A stretch of 35,065 nucleotides of DNA from Armatimonadota bacterium (GTDB taxonomy: Bacteria; Armatimonadota; Fimbriimonadia; Fimbriimonadales; Fimbriimonadaceae). Shown in pieces: positions 23,776 through 31,888 of the stretch (position 1 is its first letter; the number at the start of each line of letters is the position of its first letter). The stretch covers positions 1 to 35,065 of the forward strand of contig JAFDWT010000036.1 in NCBI GenBank assembly GCA_018268335.1. Reading direction: 5' to 3'. The position numbers and the translations under genes were made by a program. The notes beneath the pieces were generated by a model, which did no database searches, had not been told where the DNA came from, and was given only the letters and a program-made list of their open reading frames with translations.

Positions 23776-25542
23776 GCCGTCGCGGGGCGGCACGGTGACA
23801 GTTTGGCCCCCTTCGACGACTTGTCCGGTGAGAACGCAGCGCCACATGCCGCTCCCTGGCACCGGAATATCCGTGTGAGCGTCCGTCCAGTTGCATATCC
23901 CGATGAGCCGCCCTCCGTCACGGTCGAGCCTCAGCCAGACGGCGGGAGGCAAGACAGGATCGGCGGCGTAGTCATAGCCAGGCAGCTCGATGCGAGAGCC
24001 CAGGGCCGCGTGGGCGGCGACGGTGCGGACGACGGGCACGCCGGGGTGGTCAGCTTTTCGGTAGAGCCATCCGGACAGCTCGGTAGTCGAGCCCGAGCCG
24101 AGCATGAAGGCTGCCCAGCGGCGGTGCTCGTCGGCAGGCAGTTGGATGTGGTCGAAGAGGCCGAAGCCGTCGCCGTTCAAACCCCAGAACCGGGTGAGCC
24201 CATAGAGCCCGGCGATGTAGGCCGCCCAGACGGCTTGTTCGCGCACCATCTCTTGGACGCCGCAGGAGCCCTCGCTGTCGGCATAGTAGCGGAAGTGGTC
24301 GCAGTACTTGGACCGCCAGGGGCCGCCGAAGGGGAGGCCGATGCAATGGAGCATCAGCCCATCATCGGGGATCCGGCGGCGGATCTGGGCGAGGAACCAG
24401 TTCATCCACTCGACGGCGGTCGGCCCGTCTTCGGAGAGACGGACATTTGTCTCCTCGAAGGTCATCGTCCAGAAGTCGAGCTTAGTCCCCTCGAAGCCCC
24501 ACTCGTTGAAGACGAGGTCGAGGGCTCCTTCGACAAACTCCCGCACGTCGGCGCGGGAGAAGTCGAGGAACCGCATCTCGGGCATCCAGTTCAGCCGGGC
24601 TTCGGTGAGGAACCACTCGGGCTTTTCGAGGTAGAGCGGCTGCCCGGCCATGACGGCTGGCGTGATCCACAGAGCGGGCCGGAAGCCATGGCGGCGCATC
24701 ATGTCGGCGACCGCCCTCATACCGCCGGGGAAGCGGGGGTCGCCCTTTAGACGCTCGGGTTTGTAGAAGACGCCGAAGTCAGACATGCCGAGGGTGCCGT
24801 CTTCGTTTTCGATGGTCGCCGCCGGTCCGGCCCAGCCGTCGTCGGCCTGTACCCAGCGCACTTGGGGCAGTTCGCGCGCGAGCCAGGCGCACATGGCGTC
24901 GATGCGGTCGTAGTCGATGTCGCGGAAGACCCCGTCGTTCCAGGTCGCCCAAGTTAGGCCGACGTCGGGGTTCTTTTGGGCTGGTGTCAGGCCTAGTTGG
25001 CGGGCAATGGCGTCGTTGTAGGAGTCAAAGAGGCTCGGCGCGAGTTCACACTGGAAGTGCTTCAAGAACCAGCCTTCGCACCGGCGGGACCGTGATTCGC
25101 CGTCGACGCCCCAGGGGACGAGCCGGGCGGTGACGACGAGCTCGCCACTCTTGTTTGGCCCCCATTCCCACAGGCACCGTGAGGCGACCTCGGAGGTCGG
25201 GCCGGTGAGCCAGCCGGTGCCGTCGGGGCCAAAGACGACGATGGGGGGATAGATGCCGAAGCCGGGGGCACCGACGGGCTCCTCGAAGTGCATGTTCTGC
25301 GTGAGCGGCGAGTGCCAGCCTTGTTTCCAGTCTTCGTCGCCACGGACGATGCTGCGGCCGGCCAGACGGATGAGGGCGGGGTGATGGACATGGCACTCAG
25401 ACGCTTGCCAGCCCGTGCAGAGGGTGACGACGACCTCGCTATGGGGTGGCAGGTCTGTAGGAAGCGACTCCCACTCGGCGTCGGAGAGGGCGATCCAGCC
25501 TGGGGCGAAGTCTTCGGTCCCGCGGCTCGAGACGGCTTGCAT
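23755..25542 (-). CDS. GH36/clan GH-D alpha-galactosidase-like enzyme
   Basis: About 595-residue melibiase-like protein. An N-terminal beta-supersandwich (about 1-180) precedes the TIM barrel. Barrel motifs are WVQADDGW (Asp234, Asp235), GFRPALWITP and TKLDFWTM (Asp356, the nucleophile position of clan GH-D). HFRYYADSEGS is a candidate acid/base region. The C-terminal beta domain ends GQTVTVPPRDGLALVLA. I chose ATG 25542; GTG 25548 and TTG 25578 are in-frame alternatives, and the longer frame to 25977 mirrors the GH116 gene. No signal peptide. LacI-type operator site 5 lies upstream. Alpha-galactosides are the likely but unproven substrate. Confidence 0.82.
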   Translation of the reverse strand: MQAVSSRGTEDFAPGWIALSDAEWESLPTDLPPHSEVVVTLCTGWQASECHVHHPALIRLAGRSIVRGDEDWKQGWHSPLTQNMHFEEPVGAPGFGIYPPIVVFGPDGTGWLTGPTSEVASRCLWEWGPNKSGELVVTARLVPWGVDGESRSRRCEGWFLKHFQCELAPSLFDSYNDAIARQLGLTPAQKNPDVGLTWATWNDGVFRDIDYDRIDAMCAWLARELPQVRWVQADDGWAGPAATIENEDGTLGMSDFGVFYKPERLKGDPRFPGGMRAVADMMRRHGFRPALWITPAVMAGQPLYLEKPEWFLTEARLNWMPEMRFLDFSRADVREFVEGALDLVFNEWGFEGTKLDFWTMTFEETNVRLSEDGPTAVEWMNWFLAQIRRRIPDDGLMLHCIGLPFGGPWRSKYCDHFRYYADSEGSCGVQEMVREQAVWAAYIAGLYGLTRFWGLNGDGFGLFDHIQLPADEHRRWAAFMLGSGSTTELSGWLYRKADHPGVPVVRTVAAHAALGSRIELPGYDYAADPVLPPAVWLRLDRDGGRLIGICNWTDAHTDIPVPGSGMWRCVLTGQVVEGGQTVTVPPRDGLALVLA

Positions 25543-25618
25543 GAGCACGGGCAAGGGACTACTGTCGGGATACGTCAAAGGGCCTCTGAGGGCGACTCTA
25601 CCAGAGCGGCGTGAGTGT

Positions 25619-25634
25619 GGGCAATCGGTTGCCC
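25619..25634. promoter_or_regulatory. LacI-type operator (site 5) between GH36-like and GH116 genes
   Basis: gggcaatcggttgccc, palindromic except one pair next to the CG centre at 25626/25627. It lies in the divergent gap of about 140 bases, so it could control both glycosidase genes. Shares AANCGNTT with the other four sites. Confidence 0.68.
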
Positions 25635-25680
25635 TAAGCGTGGCCGCATGGCCAACCAGGCCAGGTAGAGTGATCGCGCC

Positions 25681-28077
25681 ATGGGGCTTTTCGCCATGAC
25701 GTTTGATGCAGGACCTTACACGTTCGTCGGCCCCAAACTCCGTGAAATCGCGTTCCCGCTGGGCGGCATCGGGACGGGTTGCGTCAGCCTGGACGGACGC
25801 GGCGGACTGCGAGACTGGGAGATCTTCAACCGACCGAACAAAGGCTCGTTCTTGGAGATGACCTTCGCCGCGCTTTGGTGTCGACCGGAGGGAGGCGAAG
25901 CGCAGGCGCTCGCTGTCCGCGGGCCACGCGTGCGCGACTGGTTTGGCGAGGGAAAGGGCGGATGGGACAGAGGCCACGGCCTGCTGTTCAAGCAGATGGA
26001 CGGGCTGCCGGGGTTCGACGACGTCGAGTTCGTCGGCACGTTTCCTTTTGCCCGGCTGCGCTTCAAGAAAGAAAGCCTTCCGCTAGAGGTCGAGCTCTGC
26101 GCGTTCAACCCGTTCATACCGCTTGACAGCCGGAGTTCGAGCTTTCCGCTGGCTTGCCTGGTGTACCGGGTCACCAACCGGACTGACATGCCGGTCGAGC
26201 TCTCCTTGGCGATGAGCTTGATGAACCCAGTCGGCGAGGGCGCCCCCGGTGAGCCGGACGAAGACAGAGCCCAGAACACCAGGTTTGAGCGGCCCTCTTG
26301 CCGAGGCTTGGCTTATTCCAATGCCAGGTGGGGAGATGGCGATGCCTACGCCGGAACCGCCTGTCTTGCCACGAATTGGCCCGACCTGAGCATCATGGAC
26401 GCCTGGAAGAGCGAGGGGTGGTGGGACGGCGTCCAGCGGTTTTGGAACCTGTTCCGCGAGACGGGACGAGTCGACGACACAGCCGACGGGCCGGGCAAGC
26501 GGATGACCGGTTCTGTGGCGGCCTTGGCCCGGCTGGAGCCCGGGGAGTCGGTCGAGATTCCATTCGCGATCTCGTGGGTGTTTCCGTACGCTGAGAAGTA
26601 TTGGGCTCCAGCGGGGCAGGAGCGGGCGACCTGGACGCCACACTATGCGACCGTGTGGCCTGAGGCCACCGACGCCGCCGACGAGTTCTTTGCCCGATAC
26701 GACGAGCTGAAGTGCCGGACTTTGGCTTTCGAGGAGGCTTTGTTCACCTCGACAATGCCAGTAGAGGTCATCCAGACGGTCAGCGCGACGGCATCCATCC
26801 TGCATTCGCCGACCGTGATTCGGCTGGAGGACGGCACGTTCTGGGCCTGGGAGGGATGCTCAGTGGGCGAGGGGTGCTGCGAGGGCACATGCTCCCATGT
26901 GTGGAACTACGCGCTGACCCACGCTTATCTCTTCCCTGACATGCAGCGCAGCATGCGGGAAGCGGACTACAAGAACAACTTCAATTGTGGACCGATGGGT
27001 GAGAAAGGGGCCCTGATTTTCCGGACGCAAATACCGCTTGGGAGCACGGCGGAACTGTGGCATGCGGCCAGCGACGGCCAGCTTGGCGGTGTTGTCCAAC
27101 TGTATCGAGACTGGAGGCTGACTGGCGACGAGCAAATGCTTCGCGAACTGTGGCCGAGCGCGAAGAGGGCGCTGGAATTCGCCTGGGTGCAGTGGGACCG
27201 CGACCGCGACGGCCTCGTCGACGGCGACCAGCACAACACTTACGACATCAACTTCCAGGGCCCGAACCCGCTAACGCAATTCTTCTATCTGGCCGCCCTG
27301 CGGGCTGCTGAGGCGATGGCACGGCACATGGGCCAGAACGAGTCGGCAGACATTTACCGCGACCTGCATGTCCGAGGCAGCAAGCTCACCGAAGAGCGGA
27401 TTTGGAACGGCGAATACTTCTTCCAAGACTTCGACTGCGAGGGACCGGGGAAGACGAAGTACCAGCACGGCCGGGGCTGTCTGACCGACCAGCTACTCGG
27501 CCAGCTAGCGGCGACGGTCGCGGGGTTGGGCGATCTCGTCGATTCCGGTATGGTCCGGGCTGCTTTATCGGCGGTCTTCAAGCATAACTTCAAGGACCCC
27601 TTGGGCGACCACGAAAACCTGCAGCGCGTATACGCGGTCAGCGACGAGCCCGGGCTCATCATGTGCTCTTGGCCCCAAGGCGGGCGACCGGAGTTTCCGT
27701 TCGTCTACTCCGACGAAGTCTGGACGGGGATCGAATACCAAGTCGCTTCCCACTTGGCTTTTGAGGGAATGGTCGATGAATCCCTGACGATTGTCCGAGG
27801 GGTGCGCCAACGCTACGACGGCGAGCGGCGCAACCCGTGGAACGAGTTCGAGTGCGGTAGCCACTACGCCCGGGCGATGGCTTCGTACGGGGTCTGGTTG
27901 GCTCTGACCGGATTCCGCCACGATGCGGTCGCCAGCACGACGACGCTGGAGCCCCGTTGGGAGGCCAATGGCTTCAAGTGCTTCTTCTGCACGCCACAAG
28001 GCTGGGGAGTGGCTTCAGAACCCGGCTCGTCACCCAGGTTGGAATTCTTTGAACGTCGATCCTCAACGGGAGCCTGA
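25681..28077 (+). CDS. GH116/DUF608-like glycosidase
   Basis: 798-residue protein of the GBA2-like type: N-terminal beta-sandwich (FPLGGIGTGCVSLDGRGGLRDWEIFNRP at about 25-52 is the family signature), then a catalytic (alpha/alpha)6 barrel. The barrel contains CCEGTCSHVWNY at 399-410 and DGDQHNTYDINFQGPNP at about 514-530. Known GH116 enzymes are beta-glucosidases, beta-xylosidases or N-acetylglucosaminidases. Compared with GBA2, where I recall DQTYD holding the acid/base, this protein has HNTYD, so His518 may replace it. Start could be 25681 or ATG 25696 (MTFDAGPYTF), the second preceded by a ggggc run. No signal peptide; the 3' end lies 11 bases from the convergent GH5. Confidence 0.85.
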   Translation: MGLFAMTFDAGPYTFVGPKLREIAFPLGGIGTGCVSLDGRGGLRDWEIFNRPNKGSFLEMTFAALWCRPEGGEAQALAVRGPRVRDWFGEGKGGWDRGHGLLFKQMDGLPGFDDVEFVGTFPFARLRFKKESLPLEVELCAFNPFIPLDSRSSSFPLACLVYRVTNRTDMPVELSLAMSLMNPVGEGAPGEPDEDRAQNTRFERPSCRGLAYSNARWGDGDAYAGTACLATNWPDLSIMDAWKSEGWWDGVQRFWNLFRETGRVDDTADGPGKRMTGSVAALARLEPGESVEIPFAISWVFPYAEKYWAPAGQERATWTPHYATVWPEATDAADEFFARYDELKCRTLAFEEALFTSTMPVEVIQTVSATASILHSPTVIRLEDGTFWAWEGCSVGEGCCEGTCSHVWNYALTHAYLFPDMQRSMREADYKNNFNCGPMGEKGALIFRTQIPLGSTAELWHAASDGQLGGVVQLYRDWRLTGDEQMLRELWPSAKRALEFAWVQWDRDRDGLVDGDQHNTYDINFQGPNPLTQFFYLAALRAAEAMARHMGQNESADIYRDLHVRGSKLTEERIWNGEYFFQDFDCEGPGKTKYQHGRGCLTDQLLGQLAATVAGLGDLVDSGMVRAALSAVFKHNFKDPLGDHENLQRVYAVSDEPGLIMCSWPQGGRPEFPFVYSDEVWTGIEYQVASHLAFEGMVDESLTIVRGVRQRYDGERRNPWNEFECGSHYARAMASYGVWLALTGFRHDAVASTTTLEPRWEANGFKCFFCTPQGWGVASEPGSSPRLEFFERRSSTGA

Positions 28078-28088
28078 AGGCGACGGGT

Positions 28089-29144
28089 TCAGCGTCTTTC
28101 GGCCCCTTTGGCGAGGCAGTCCTTCACCAAAGAGCCGAACGACGGCGTGGGTTTGTAGTCCCAGCCACTGATGAGGGTCGGTCCGGCGGCGGGGTGGAGG
28201 TCCCAGGCGACCCAGTTGCAGTTCCGCTTCTCCCACTCGGCCAGGCAGCGTTCGACCCAGGCGTTGGGCTTGTCAGCCGTGGCCCGGGGGTTGTTGGCGC
28301 CGAATTCGCTGAGGATGACGGGGACGTGCGGCAAGGCCTTGTCGAGCTTGGCCAGGTGCTGGTCGATGGTGTCGCCTTTGATCGGATAGGCGTGGCAGGC
28401 GTAGACGACGCCCTGGCCGTCCTTGGTGTCGGTGAGGGTGTAGCCCTTGAGGAATCCACTGAGGTCGTAGGCCCAGTCGAGCCCGCCGGCGACGATGAGG
28501 TTGCGGGCACCGGTCGCTCGGATGACGCCCAGGAGCTTCTGCATGCCCGGAGTCCGGTACTTCATCGGCTTGAACGGCCCCTGGCGGGCGCCGGGCCCGC
28601 GGGTCTCGTTGACTTCGCCGCCGTTCAGCCAGACGTACCAGGTGATGTCGTGGGTCTCGTTGTAGAGGTCGTAGATCACGGCCGGGTTGTTCTTGTAGAG
28701 CGCTCCGACCTCCTTCCAGAAGTCGACCGAATACATGTCGGGCATCTGGTGCTGGCCGATGTTCTTGCCCCACTCGCCGACGTTGTTCCAGTGGAGGTCG
28801 AGCATGATGTACGCCCCGTTGGCGGCGCAGAAGTCGACTGCTTTCTTGATGAGCGCGCGGTAGCTCTTGCCGCCGTCCTTCTGTTCGGGGCCGTGGCCGA
28901 ACCAGCGGTCTTGCGACATCGGCAGGCGGACGATGTTGCTCTTCCAGTCTTTGACCGCGACCTCGACGGTCTTGAGCATGTGCCCCTCGCCGTCCGACGA
29001 CCACTCCATGCAGGCGACGTTGACGCCCATGAGGCGCACGGGCCGGTTCTTGTCGTCGAGGATCTGGTTGCCCTTGGTGTGGAGCGGCGGTAATTTCGCG
29101 GCTGGGGCGGCCAGGGCAAAGGCGGTCAGGGCAAGTAGGCTCAT
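28089..29144 (-). CDS. Secreted GH5 glycoside hydrolase (endoglucanase/mannanase-like)
   Basis: 351-residue TIM-barrel enzyme with an N-terminal signal peptide (MSLLALTAFALAAPAAK). The acid/base is Glu163 in DLYNETHD (Thr replaces the usual Pro after NE), the nucleophile is Glu280 in VILSEFGANNP, and HAYP at 251-254 is the conserved His/Tyr loop. A good ribosome site (gaggg) lies 7-11 bases before ATG 29144. The only clearly exported glycosidase here, it could make the oligosaccharides that the cytoplasmic enzymes finish. Its promoter has a perfect -35 and a different palindrome, so its regulation differs from the LacI set. Confidence 0.9.
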   Translation of the reverse strand: MSLLALTAFALAAPAAKLPPLHTKGNQILDDKNRPVRLMGVNVACMEWSSDGEGHMLKTVEVAVKDWKSNIVRLPMSQDRWFGHGPEQKDGGKSYRALIKKAVDFCAANGAYIMLDLHWNNVGEWGKNIGQHQMPDMYSVDFWKEVGALYKNNPAVIYDLYNETHDITWYVWLNGGEVNETRGPGARQGPFKPMKYRTPGMQKLLGVIRATGARNLIVAGGLDWAYDLSGFLKGYTLTDTKDGQGVVYACHAYPIKGDTIDQHLAKLDKALPHVPVILSEFGANNPRATADKPNAWVERCLAEWEKRNCNWVAWDLHPAAGPTLISGWDYKPTPSFGSLVKDCLAKGAERR

Positions 29145-29171
29145 CTTTGATCCCTCAAGCTCAGTCTAGCC

Positions 29172-29206
29172 TGATTTATCAATAAATCATTCTTTCATTT
29201 TGTCAA
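29172..29206 (-). promoter_or_regulatory. GH5 promoter with palindrome over the -10 region
   Basis: On the minus strand a perfect TTGACA lies at 29206-29201, inside the last codons of the cupin gene. Downstream, tgatttat (29172-29179) and ataaatca (29182-29189) form an 8-base inverted repeat with a 2-base spacer, where the -10 element would be. No -10 hexamer is clear. This AT-rich site lacks the CG centre of the LacI-type operators, so another regulator is implied. Confidence 0.5.
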
Positions 29207-29534
29207 CGCCCATGAGCCCGTGGGGGCTGAGGACGTCGACGATGTGGGTGGTCTCGATGGTCTCGACTCCGTGCGGATAGTTGGGTGGGAGGACGAGCAC
29301 GGTGCCGCCTTCGACGATGACCTCGCGGCGCTCCTCGCCGAGGAACCACTTGATCTTGCCGCTGAGGATCACGGAGATCTGCTCGCTCTCATGCTGATGG
29401 ACCGGCACTGTCGCGCCGGGGTGGAGGACGACGTGCGCGACCAAGGCGTTCTGGGCGTCGATGCAGTGGCGGTCAAGGCCCGGGACGGGTTGGTCGAATC
29501 GGGCGTCGGCCCAGCGGATGATCTGAAGGTCCAT
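29187..29534 (-). CDS. Small cupin-domain protein
   Basis: 115-residue single cupin (cupin_2 type). The metal ligands are in VPVHQHESEQISVILSG (His-x-His and Glu) and PPNYPHGVE (His). Full length for the family, cytoplasmic. ATG 29534 is chosen; GTG 29549 is an alternative, and neither has a strong ribosome site. Related proteins are isomerases, dioxygenases or binding proteins; nothing in the context settles this. It sits between the lactonase terminator and the GH5 promoter. Confidence 0.85.
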   Translation of the reverse strand: MDLQIIRWADARFDQPVPGLDRHCIDAQNALVAHVVLHPGATVPVHQHESEQISVILSGKIKWFLGEERREVIVEGGTVLVLPPNYPHGVETIETTHIVDVLSPHGLMGVDKMKE

Positions 29535-29557
29535 GGAGGGATCATACACAAACGACA

Positions 29558-29583
29558 GGGGCCCGCTCGTTTGCGCGGGCCCC
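29558..29583 (-). terminator. Terminator hairpin after the lactonase gene
   Basis: ggggcccgc (29558-29566) pairs with gcgggcccc (29575-29583) around an 8-base loop. On the minus strand it follows the lactonase stop by 21 bases and is trailed by a moderately T-rich stretch (tgtcgtttgtgt). The T-tract is imperfect, so efficiency is uncertain. Confidence 0.7.
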
Positions 29584-29604
29584 GGGGCTTTGGGGAAGTG
29601 AAGT

Positions 29605-30705
29605 TCAGTCGATCGCCAAGCCCTTGAGGTTGCCGACCATCATCAGGTTGTCGCCGCTCTTGCGCAACGTTAGTCCGCCGTCCATGCCGATCTCGAAAGT
29701 GTCGATCCGTCCCGACGACGTGCCGAGGACGAAGAGGAACTTGCCGTCCGGCGACAACGCGAGGTCCTTGGTGTCCGGCGAGTTGACGCCCATGCGGGCC
29801 GCCGTGCCGATCTTTTTGAGGCCACCCATGGCGACTTCAAAGCTGGTCACCGAGTTGCTGACGAAGTTCGCGACATAGAGGCGTGACCCGTCCTTGCTGA
29901 TGGCCGTCCAGCAGGCGGCGGTCTCGCCGTCGCCCATCGTGGCGCCTCGGTTGAGAGTGCCGTCGCCCCTGACGTTGAAGGTCACGACGGCGCTGCCGCG
30001 GAAGTTGCTCACGAAGACGTGCTTGCCGTCAGGTGACCAGCTGAAGCCGACGTCGCCGCTGGCTTCGCCGGTCGGCAGGGACGAAGCGGGCATCAGCTTG
30101 CCGTCCATGCCCAACCGGTAGCTGCTGACGCGGCTGGTCTCGGCCGCCTGGTGGCCGTTGGTCGCCACGAGAGTCTTGCCGTCGGGGCCGAACTCGATCT
30201 GGGCTGGGCCGGCGCCGGCGGGGAAGGTGAGTTGACTGCCTGGGATCATGGTCAACTTGCCGTCCTTGGAGAGGTGGAAGCCGGTGAGGTTCGGCGTGCC
30301 GCCCGAGCCGGCTTGGTTGGCCACATAGACAGTCTCGCCCGAGACGGCGATGCTGACTGGGTTCATGCCGTGGCTGGAGAACTGGCCGGTCTTTTTGAGT
30401 CCGCCCATGGACTTCTTGAACACAGTCACGTCGCCGCTGCCCGGGTTGGCGGCCAGTAGCCAGTCGCCGGTGGCGACCAGGGCGTTTTGGTCATCGACGT
30501 CGCCAGCGATGCCCTTGCCGCCGGTCGGCATCGTGCCGGTCAGCTTCAACGTCCCGTCGGCCATCCGATCAAAGACGGCGACGCTGTTTGCCTCGGTGCG
30601 GTTGGTCAGGGTGTACAGGTGGCCGGCGGGAGCGTCGGCCAGGGCAAAGGCGGAAACGGCCATCGCGGCCGCCAGAGAGACGAGTCGGATCGTGTGATGT
30701 CGCAT
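29605..30705 (-). CDS. Exported lactonase-type beta-propeller protein
   Basis: 366-residue seven-bladed propeller of the 6-phosphogluconolactonase (Pgl)/YncE-like type. The signal peptide is [25 protein letters not shown]. Blade repeats are visible as recurring patterns such as [50 protein letters not shown] and [12 protein letters not shown]. The start is ATG 30705; the longer frame to 30912 has no homologous character. Because it is exported, a periplasmic lactonase or binding role is more likely than a pentose-phosphate-pathway role. Divergent from the nitroreductase. Confidence 0.87.
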   Translation of the reverse strand: MRHHTIRLVSLAAAMAVSAFALADAPAGHLYTLTNRTEANSVAVFDRMADGTLKLTGTMPTGGKGIAGDVDDQNALVATGDWLLAANPGSGDVTVFKKSMGGLKKTGQFSSHGMNPVSIAVSGETVYVANQAGSGGTPNLTGFHLSKDGKLTMIPGSQLTFPAGAGPAQIEFGPDGKTLVATNGHQAAETSRVSSYRLGMDGKLMPASSLPTGEASGDVGFSWSPDGKHVFVSNFRGSAVVTFNVRGDGTLNRGATMGDGETAACWTAISKDGSRLYVANFVSNSVTSFEVAMGGLKKIGTAARMGVNSPDTKDLALSPDGKFLFVLGTSSGRIDTFEIGMDGGLTLRKSGDNLMMVGNLKGLAID

Positions 30706-30767
30706 GACGGGATGGGAAAGGGCGCGCGGGACAAGACCCGTCCACGGTCCTAGCCCTGGTCCCGCGT

Positions 30768-31442
30768 ATGCTCGGCGACATGCCCAAGGGTTTCGTCCCT
30801 TATCGTCCAGACCGAGTCGTGGTCGAGGAGTCCCGCCGACGGTTGGAAGCCGACTTTGAAGTCGCCGACCAGCGGCGGACTGCCCGTCACTTTTCGACCG
30901 ACCCTGTGCCAATCGACTTGATCGAGACCGCTATCCGGATCGCCGGGACCGCACCCAGCGGGGCACATAAGCAGCCCTGGCACTTCTGTGTTATCGGCGA
31001 CCCGGCGACCAAAGCGGCCGTCCGCGAGCGGTGTGAAGCCGAGGAGAAGAACTTCTACGAGAAGCGGGCCCCACAAGAGTGGCTCGACGCTCTTGCACCG
31101 CTGGGGACGGACTTTGTGAAGGCACATATCACCGACGCTCCTTGGTTGGTCGTCGTCTTTCGGCGTGACTACGACATGCTGCCGGACGGGACGAAGTCGA
31201 AGAACTACTACATGACCGAGTCAGTGGGGATCGCGGTCGGATTTCTCATCCAGGCTTTGCACCGGGCTGGCTTGGCCACGTTGACCCACACACCGGCTCC
31301 CATGACTTTCCTGCGAGAAGTCTGCGGTCGGCCGGTTAACGAAAAGCCGTTTGTGTTGATCCCTGTCGGCTACCCGGCTGCCGACTGCCTCGTCCCCGAC
31401 CTTGAGCGCAAGCGAGTCGAAGAGATCATGTCCTTCAAATAG
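30768..31442 (+). CDS. Iodotyrosine deiodinase-like nitroreductase
   Basis: 224-residue FMN flavoprotein of the nitroreductase fold, closest in pattern to animal and bacterial iodotyrosine deiodinases (IYD). FMN motifs RRTARHFS (36-43) and [16 protein letters not shown] (58-73) match the human protein almost residue by residue. The three residues that bind the amino-acid part of the substrate in IYD (Glu, Tyr, Lys) are kept as Glu93, Tyr97 and Lys118 with the same spacing. TLTHTPAP (171-178) holds the Thr that tunes the flavin. No membrane anchor, unlike mammalian IYD. ATG 30780 is an alternative start. A reductive dehalogenase of halotyrosines or halophenols is likely. Confidence 0.88.
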   Translation: MLGDMPKGFVPYRPDRVVVEESRRRLEADFEVADQRRTARHFSTDPVPIDLIETAIRIAGTAPSGAHKQPWHFCVIGDPATKAAVRERCEAEEKNFYEKRAPQEWLDALAPLGTDFVKAHITDAPWLVVVFRRDYDMLPDGTKSKNYYMTESVGIAVGFLIQALHRAGLATLTHTPAPMTFLREVCGRPVNEKPFVLIPVGYPAADCLVPDLERKRVEEIMSFK

Positions 31443-31464
31443 CAACGGCGGTTTCCGTTCATCG

Positions 31465-31767
31465 CTAGGTGGAGGCGTCGAGGGCTCGTTCGGGCATGCC
31501 GCGGATGGACGTCCAATACTCCTCGCGCACGTCTTCGTCGATGTGGACGCCAGGCTGACCGTAGAGCCGGTCGCCGGCGCGTTTCCTCGGGCCGCTGATC
31601 CAGTACGGCTCGCCTGTCTCGATGTCGTAGTAGTTGGCTTTGTAGTCGTCGCCCTTAAGCGACTGGAACTCCTTTCCCTGGTAATGGACCGTTTTGCCTG
31701 TTTTGGAGAAGGTGACACGACCGATCCGGCCTGTACCGTTGAGCTGCTCCTTGTTTTCGATGTACAT
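31465..31767 (-). CDS. Small conserved protein of unknown function
   Basis: 100-residue soluble protein starting MYIENKEQLNGTGRIGRVTF. It has beta-rich, charged sequence with motifs FSKTGKTVHYQGKEFQSLKG, YYDIETGEPYWISGPRK and IDEDVREEYWTSIRG. I recognise this as a widespread short bacterial protein found in several phyla and never tied to a function; no domain name can be given with certainty. ATG 31767 is chosen as the family start; the frame further to 31884 is unrelated sequence. Its end is 22 bases from the convergent nitroreductase stop. Confidence 0.75.
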   Translation of the reverse strand: MYIENKEQLNGTGRIGRVTFSKTGKTVHYQGKEFQSLKGDDYKANYYDIETGEPYWISGPRKRAGDRLYGQPGVHIDEDVREEYWTSIRGMPERALDAST

Positions 31768-31888
31768 GATGCGGGACGCCTTGGTTCGATTGTGTCCGAC
31801 CTGTGTGCACCGCCCGACAGTGCGTGGAGCTTGCCACTCATTCCAGCACGGGGGCGAATGGGGACGAATCTCTTGTAAGAACAAAGCT

